Shown here in pieces: positions 61,771-64,000 of a stretch of DNA of 64,000 nt. Under the pieces are notes generated by a model. That model saw only the letters and a program-made list of their open reading frames with translations. It made no database searches and was not told where the DNA came from. The position numbers were made by a program, and so were the translations under genes. Source of the stretch: Nemophila menziesii (lineage: Eukaryota > Streptophyta > Magnoliopsida > Boraginales > Hydrophyllaceae); assembly GCA_029959085.1 (NCBI GenBank), contig JARWIR010000008.1, positions 17,098,001-17,162,000 on the forward strand. Reading direction: 5' to 3'. How positions within the stretch are numbered: the first letter of the stretch is position 1; every line of letters begins with the position of its first letter.

Positions 61771-63334
61771 TGATGTCTCCTCATTTGTGATAATATAATA
61801 TACTTTAGAGACATCATTTTAGGCTTATTTATTAGTCTATAGGTTGATTTTAGCTTAATTTAGTGCACTTTTCTATTTTGGGTCTTGATTTGTAGAATTA
61901 TCATTTTTAGAGCATATTGGGTTTAATTGTTTATTTAGTGTGAAGCTTTAAAGATAATTATGGAGATTAATTAGAGTCCAAGTCAAAGATTACAACTTAT
62001 GGAAAAAGATATGCATGGAAATTGGAGATAGAAGGAAACTGAGTTCAATTAGGAAAAGGAAAAGCTGCATAAATCTGGGATTCTGCAGAACACGTCTAAA
62101 GATTGGTGTTTTTACCTAAGAAATAGGCCGAATTTGGTAATTTCCTTCTAAAGGTCCTAGATAATTCTGTTGCGATTCTTTTGGTATCTTGTGGAGCAAA
62201 ATCCGACCAATAACAAAGACGTTATGACCAAAACAACGCAGCAGTGTTTATCTTACGAATTTGGGTTGGGCCAGGAGCCCATTACTTGAAGTTATCTCCA
62301 AGAAACGAATTAGGTCAACCTCTAACCTATAAATACAGCCTCTTAACACTCTTAAATCATCCTTGGCCAAACCCTAAGGCCAAGAGGAAGCTGCAACACA
62401 AGAGAAGAAGTCTGGAGGGAGCTGTGCAACAACTATGTCTCCTTCAACCTCTTATTTTGTAATTCTTTCTTCTTCTTTTCTTTGTATGAACTAATTCTCT
62501 TAGCTTAGGTTTTGCATATGTATAATCTATGAATTCTAATTCTTCTATCTAAGTTCTTTGGGAATTATATGTTTTAATCTGATATTAGCTACTTACCTTT
62601 ATATTTGATTATGTGTTTTGATTTAATGACTATTTTCCTTGCTAGTGCACGAGTATAGGATTACCTTAATAGTAGTTAGATGGTCACCTTGTAAGGGTGT
62701 TTAACTATTGAACCACCACATAACGTCTAGTGTCGATAGCAGTTCTGACAAAACATACTTCTAACTAGATAGTCATTAAGGTTTGTTTTAACCACCATAT
62801 CACCAAGATTGCAGTATTTGCTTAGGGCCTTAGTGGCGTTTGATAACCCTATTTTAAATCACTTCTTGGTTGTGCCGTTGCCCCCTTAGTCGCTCTCAAG
62901 GTCTAAGGTAGTGGAATTTAGAATCCTGACTAAGTATACCAAGAGCTAATATTCTCCCTTATGAATTAGATTTAATAGATAGAATTAGAAGGATTAGTGC
63001 ATACTAGTAAAACCTAAGTTATATCGTTCATACTATCTTCTTTTCTTTTCTGTTATTTATTTTCTGTCTTTAATTTAGTAGTTTAGTTTTCTTATTAAAA
63101 ACCAAATAAATATCTATCTTTCTCTTCTTTCTACTTGCGTATTATTATCTATCTTTAATATCTGCACTTGATAATTTGCATAAGTTCTCTCTAACTTTCG
63201 TCAGTCCCTGAGGAACGAATCTTCTTATCATTAAAACTTGCATACGTCCTGTAATACTTGCAGTACAGTGTTAGTTTAGGGTGTGTATTTGCACTTATTT
63301 TATACATCTTTTTATCACACCTTAGGCCACACCA
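61771..63334 (+). repeat. 3' LTR (1564 bp)
   Basis: Same length as the 5' LTR. Visible differences are near 61870, 61905, 62151, 62220, 62583, 62632 and 62968. TATAAATA is at 62328-62335. It directs outward into R4 spacer and could act as a promoter there. Confidence 0.95.
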
Positions 63335-63339
63335 GTAGC
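63335..63339. repeat. Right target-site duplication GTAGC
   Basis: Five bases directly after the 3' LTR. R4 sequence resumes without loss. Confidence 0.95.
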
Positions 63340-64000
63340 GGAGTGAGGGATGAAAATATTTTAAGTCGATTCCTCACGTTTTGGGTTTTGATTTTGACGT
63401 TCTAAAGACTATATATTATTTTTTAGTCTTTCACCCACTTCTGGAGACACATTCATTATACTTACTAATAATGAAGAAGAAGAAAATACCAAGGATTTTC
63501 ACTTTTCAAGGGTTTCAAGTAAGAATCTCATATTATCTTGTAAATTTATTTGACATTTCATCACTTTAATTTCTTCTAGTCTTTGATTAGTACTTAAATA
63601 TTGTTATGAATATCTTTATGTGTATGATAAGCTAAACCATTTCTCATTATTTTTAGTTTCCTATGATACTTGTAAGACATCATCGAGCATGCTTTTTTAG
63701 TCAATTACATGTTATTATATAGTTCTTTTGCTTACTTATGTTTGTATTGTCACTAGTGATGTTTCTCGTCTTTTTGGACATTTGACTATGTTTTTCAGTT
63801 AGAGAAGACCAATAATGATTATAGATAGAAATGTACATAACGCATGAAAGAAAGAGCCAAAATATTGAGAAAAACCATCCAACAAACATCCTCGAAAGCT
63901 CACGTCAAAGAACGGTGAACACAAAGGAAGATCAATATAAGTAAAAGTATCAGGGCCCTCGCCTATCTTCTGCATACCTTCAATCAAATTTTTACTAGAC
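63335..64000 (+). repeat. Tandem array unit R4, right part, cut by window end
   Basis: Resumes R4 at the right GTAGC target-site duplication and matches R1 positions 9271-9936. No protein-coding gene is supported here. The sequence is the start of the long spacer. Confidence 0.93.

Larger units (their letters stand above)
55786..63334 (+). mobile_element. Non-autonomous Athila-like Gypsy LTR retrotransposon (7549 bp)
   Basis: Complete insertion into spacer 2 of R4. Two 1564-bp LTRs start TGATG and end CACCA. They are flanked by the 5-bp duplication GTAGC (55781-55785, 63335-63339), and the empty site is present in R1-R3 (for example 9271-9275). A tRNA-Asp-type primer-binding site follows the 5' LTR, and a polypurine tract precedes the 3' LTR. 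The 4.4-kb interior has a damaged Gag-like frame and long noncoding stretches. I see no protease DTG/DSG, reverse transcriptase YxDD or integrase signature. Movement would need proteins from an autonomous relative. The tRNA-Asp primer and the Gag C-terminal block favour the Athila lineage. Confidence 0.93.

Noticed and set aside
1..64000. The whole array as a pure assembly duplication artefact
   Set aside because: Units differ at many sites, in TA and poly(A) tract lengths, and by the retrotransposon insertion, which argues for real separate copies. Collapse or miscounting of copies remains possible.

Overview
This is AT-rich, intron-containing plant nuclear DNA, most likely from a eudicot. 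The species cannot be named from the sequence. The window contains no tRNA, rRNA, CRISPR array or operon.

The main structure is a head-to-tail tandem array with a period of about 15.5 kb. Four units (R1-R4) are visible: 1-15499, 15500-31009, 31010-46507, and 46508 onward. The first three measure 15499, 15510 and 15498 bp and are almost identical by eye. R4 is split by a 7.5-kb LTR retrotransposon and runs off the right edge. The array also continues past the left edge, so neither flank nor the total copy number can be seen.

Each unit has the same layout. It carries (i) one complete six-exon gene (gene A) for a 636-aa FDM/IDN2-type protein with zf-XS, XS, coiled-coil and XH domains. This plant-specific family acts with small RNAs and long noncoding RNA in RNA-directed DNA methylation (RdDM). 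Complete copies start at 13806, 29306 and 44818, and a 3' fragment occupies 1-660. It carries (ii) the gene's 3' flank. It carries (iii) a composite pseudogene of older paralogs: a promoterless 5' fragment (B1), a 347-bp foreign insert rich in GTCGTTAA-type motifs, and a nearly full-length decayed copy (B2). B2 is interrupted by two Stowaway-type MITEs with TA target duplications. It carries (iv) a second, diverged copy of the 3' flank with a 201-bp hAT-like insert. It carries (v) a spacer with a 771-bp hAT-like inverted-repeat element, a probable old retrotransposon relic and a minus-strand gene fragment with one exon resembling the end of an HMG box. It ends with (vi) a MITE-rich promoter region leading into the next gene A. 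Two duplication scales are therefore nested: an old duplication of gene plus 3' flank, and a recent amplification of the whole 15.5-kb block.

The retrotransposon at 55786-63334 has two 1564-bp LTRs, a 5-bp target duplication (GTAGC), a primer-binding site matching tRNA-Asp and a polypurine tract. It has a frameshifted Gag-like reading frame and no visible protease, reverse transcriptase or integrase. It resembles a non-autonomous Athila-type Gypsy element. Its LTRs differ at about seven sites, so it is young and inserted after R4 already existed as a separate unit.

How the parts may work together (inference): recent amplification raised the dose of an RdDM gene, and each functional copy is linked to related pseudogene sequence and to transposons. 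If transcribed, these could produce small RNAs acting on the array itself.
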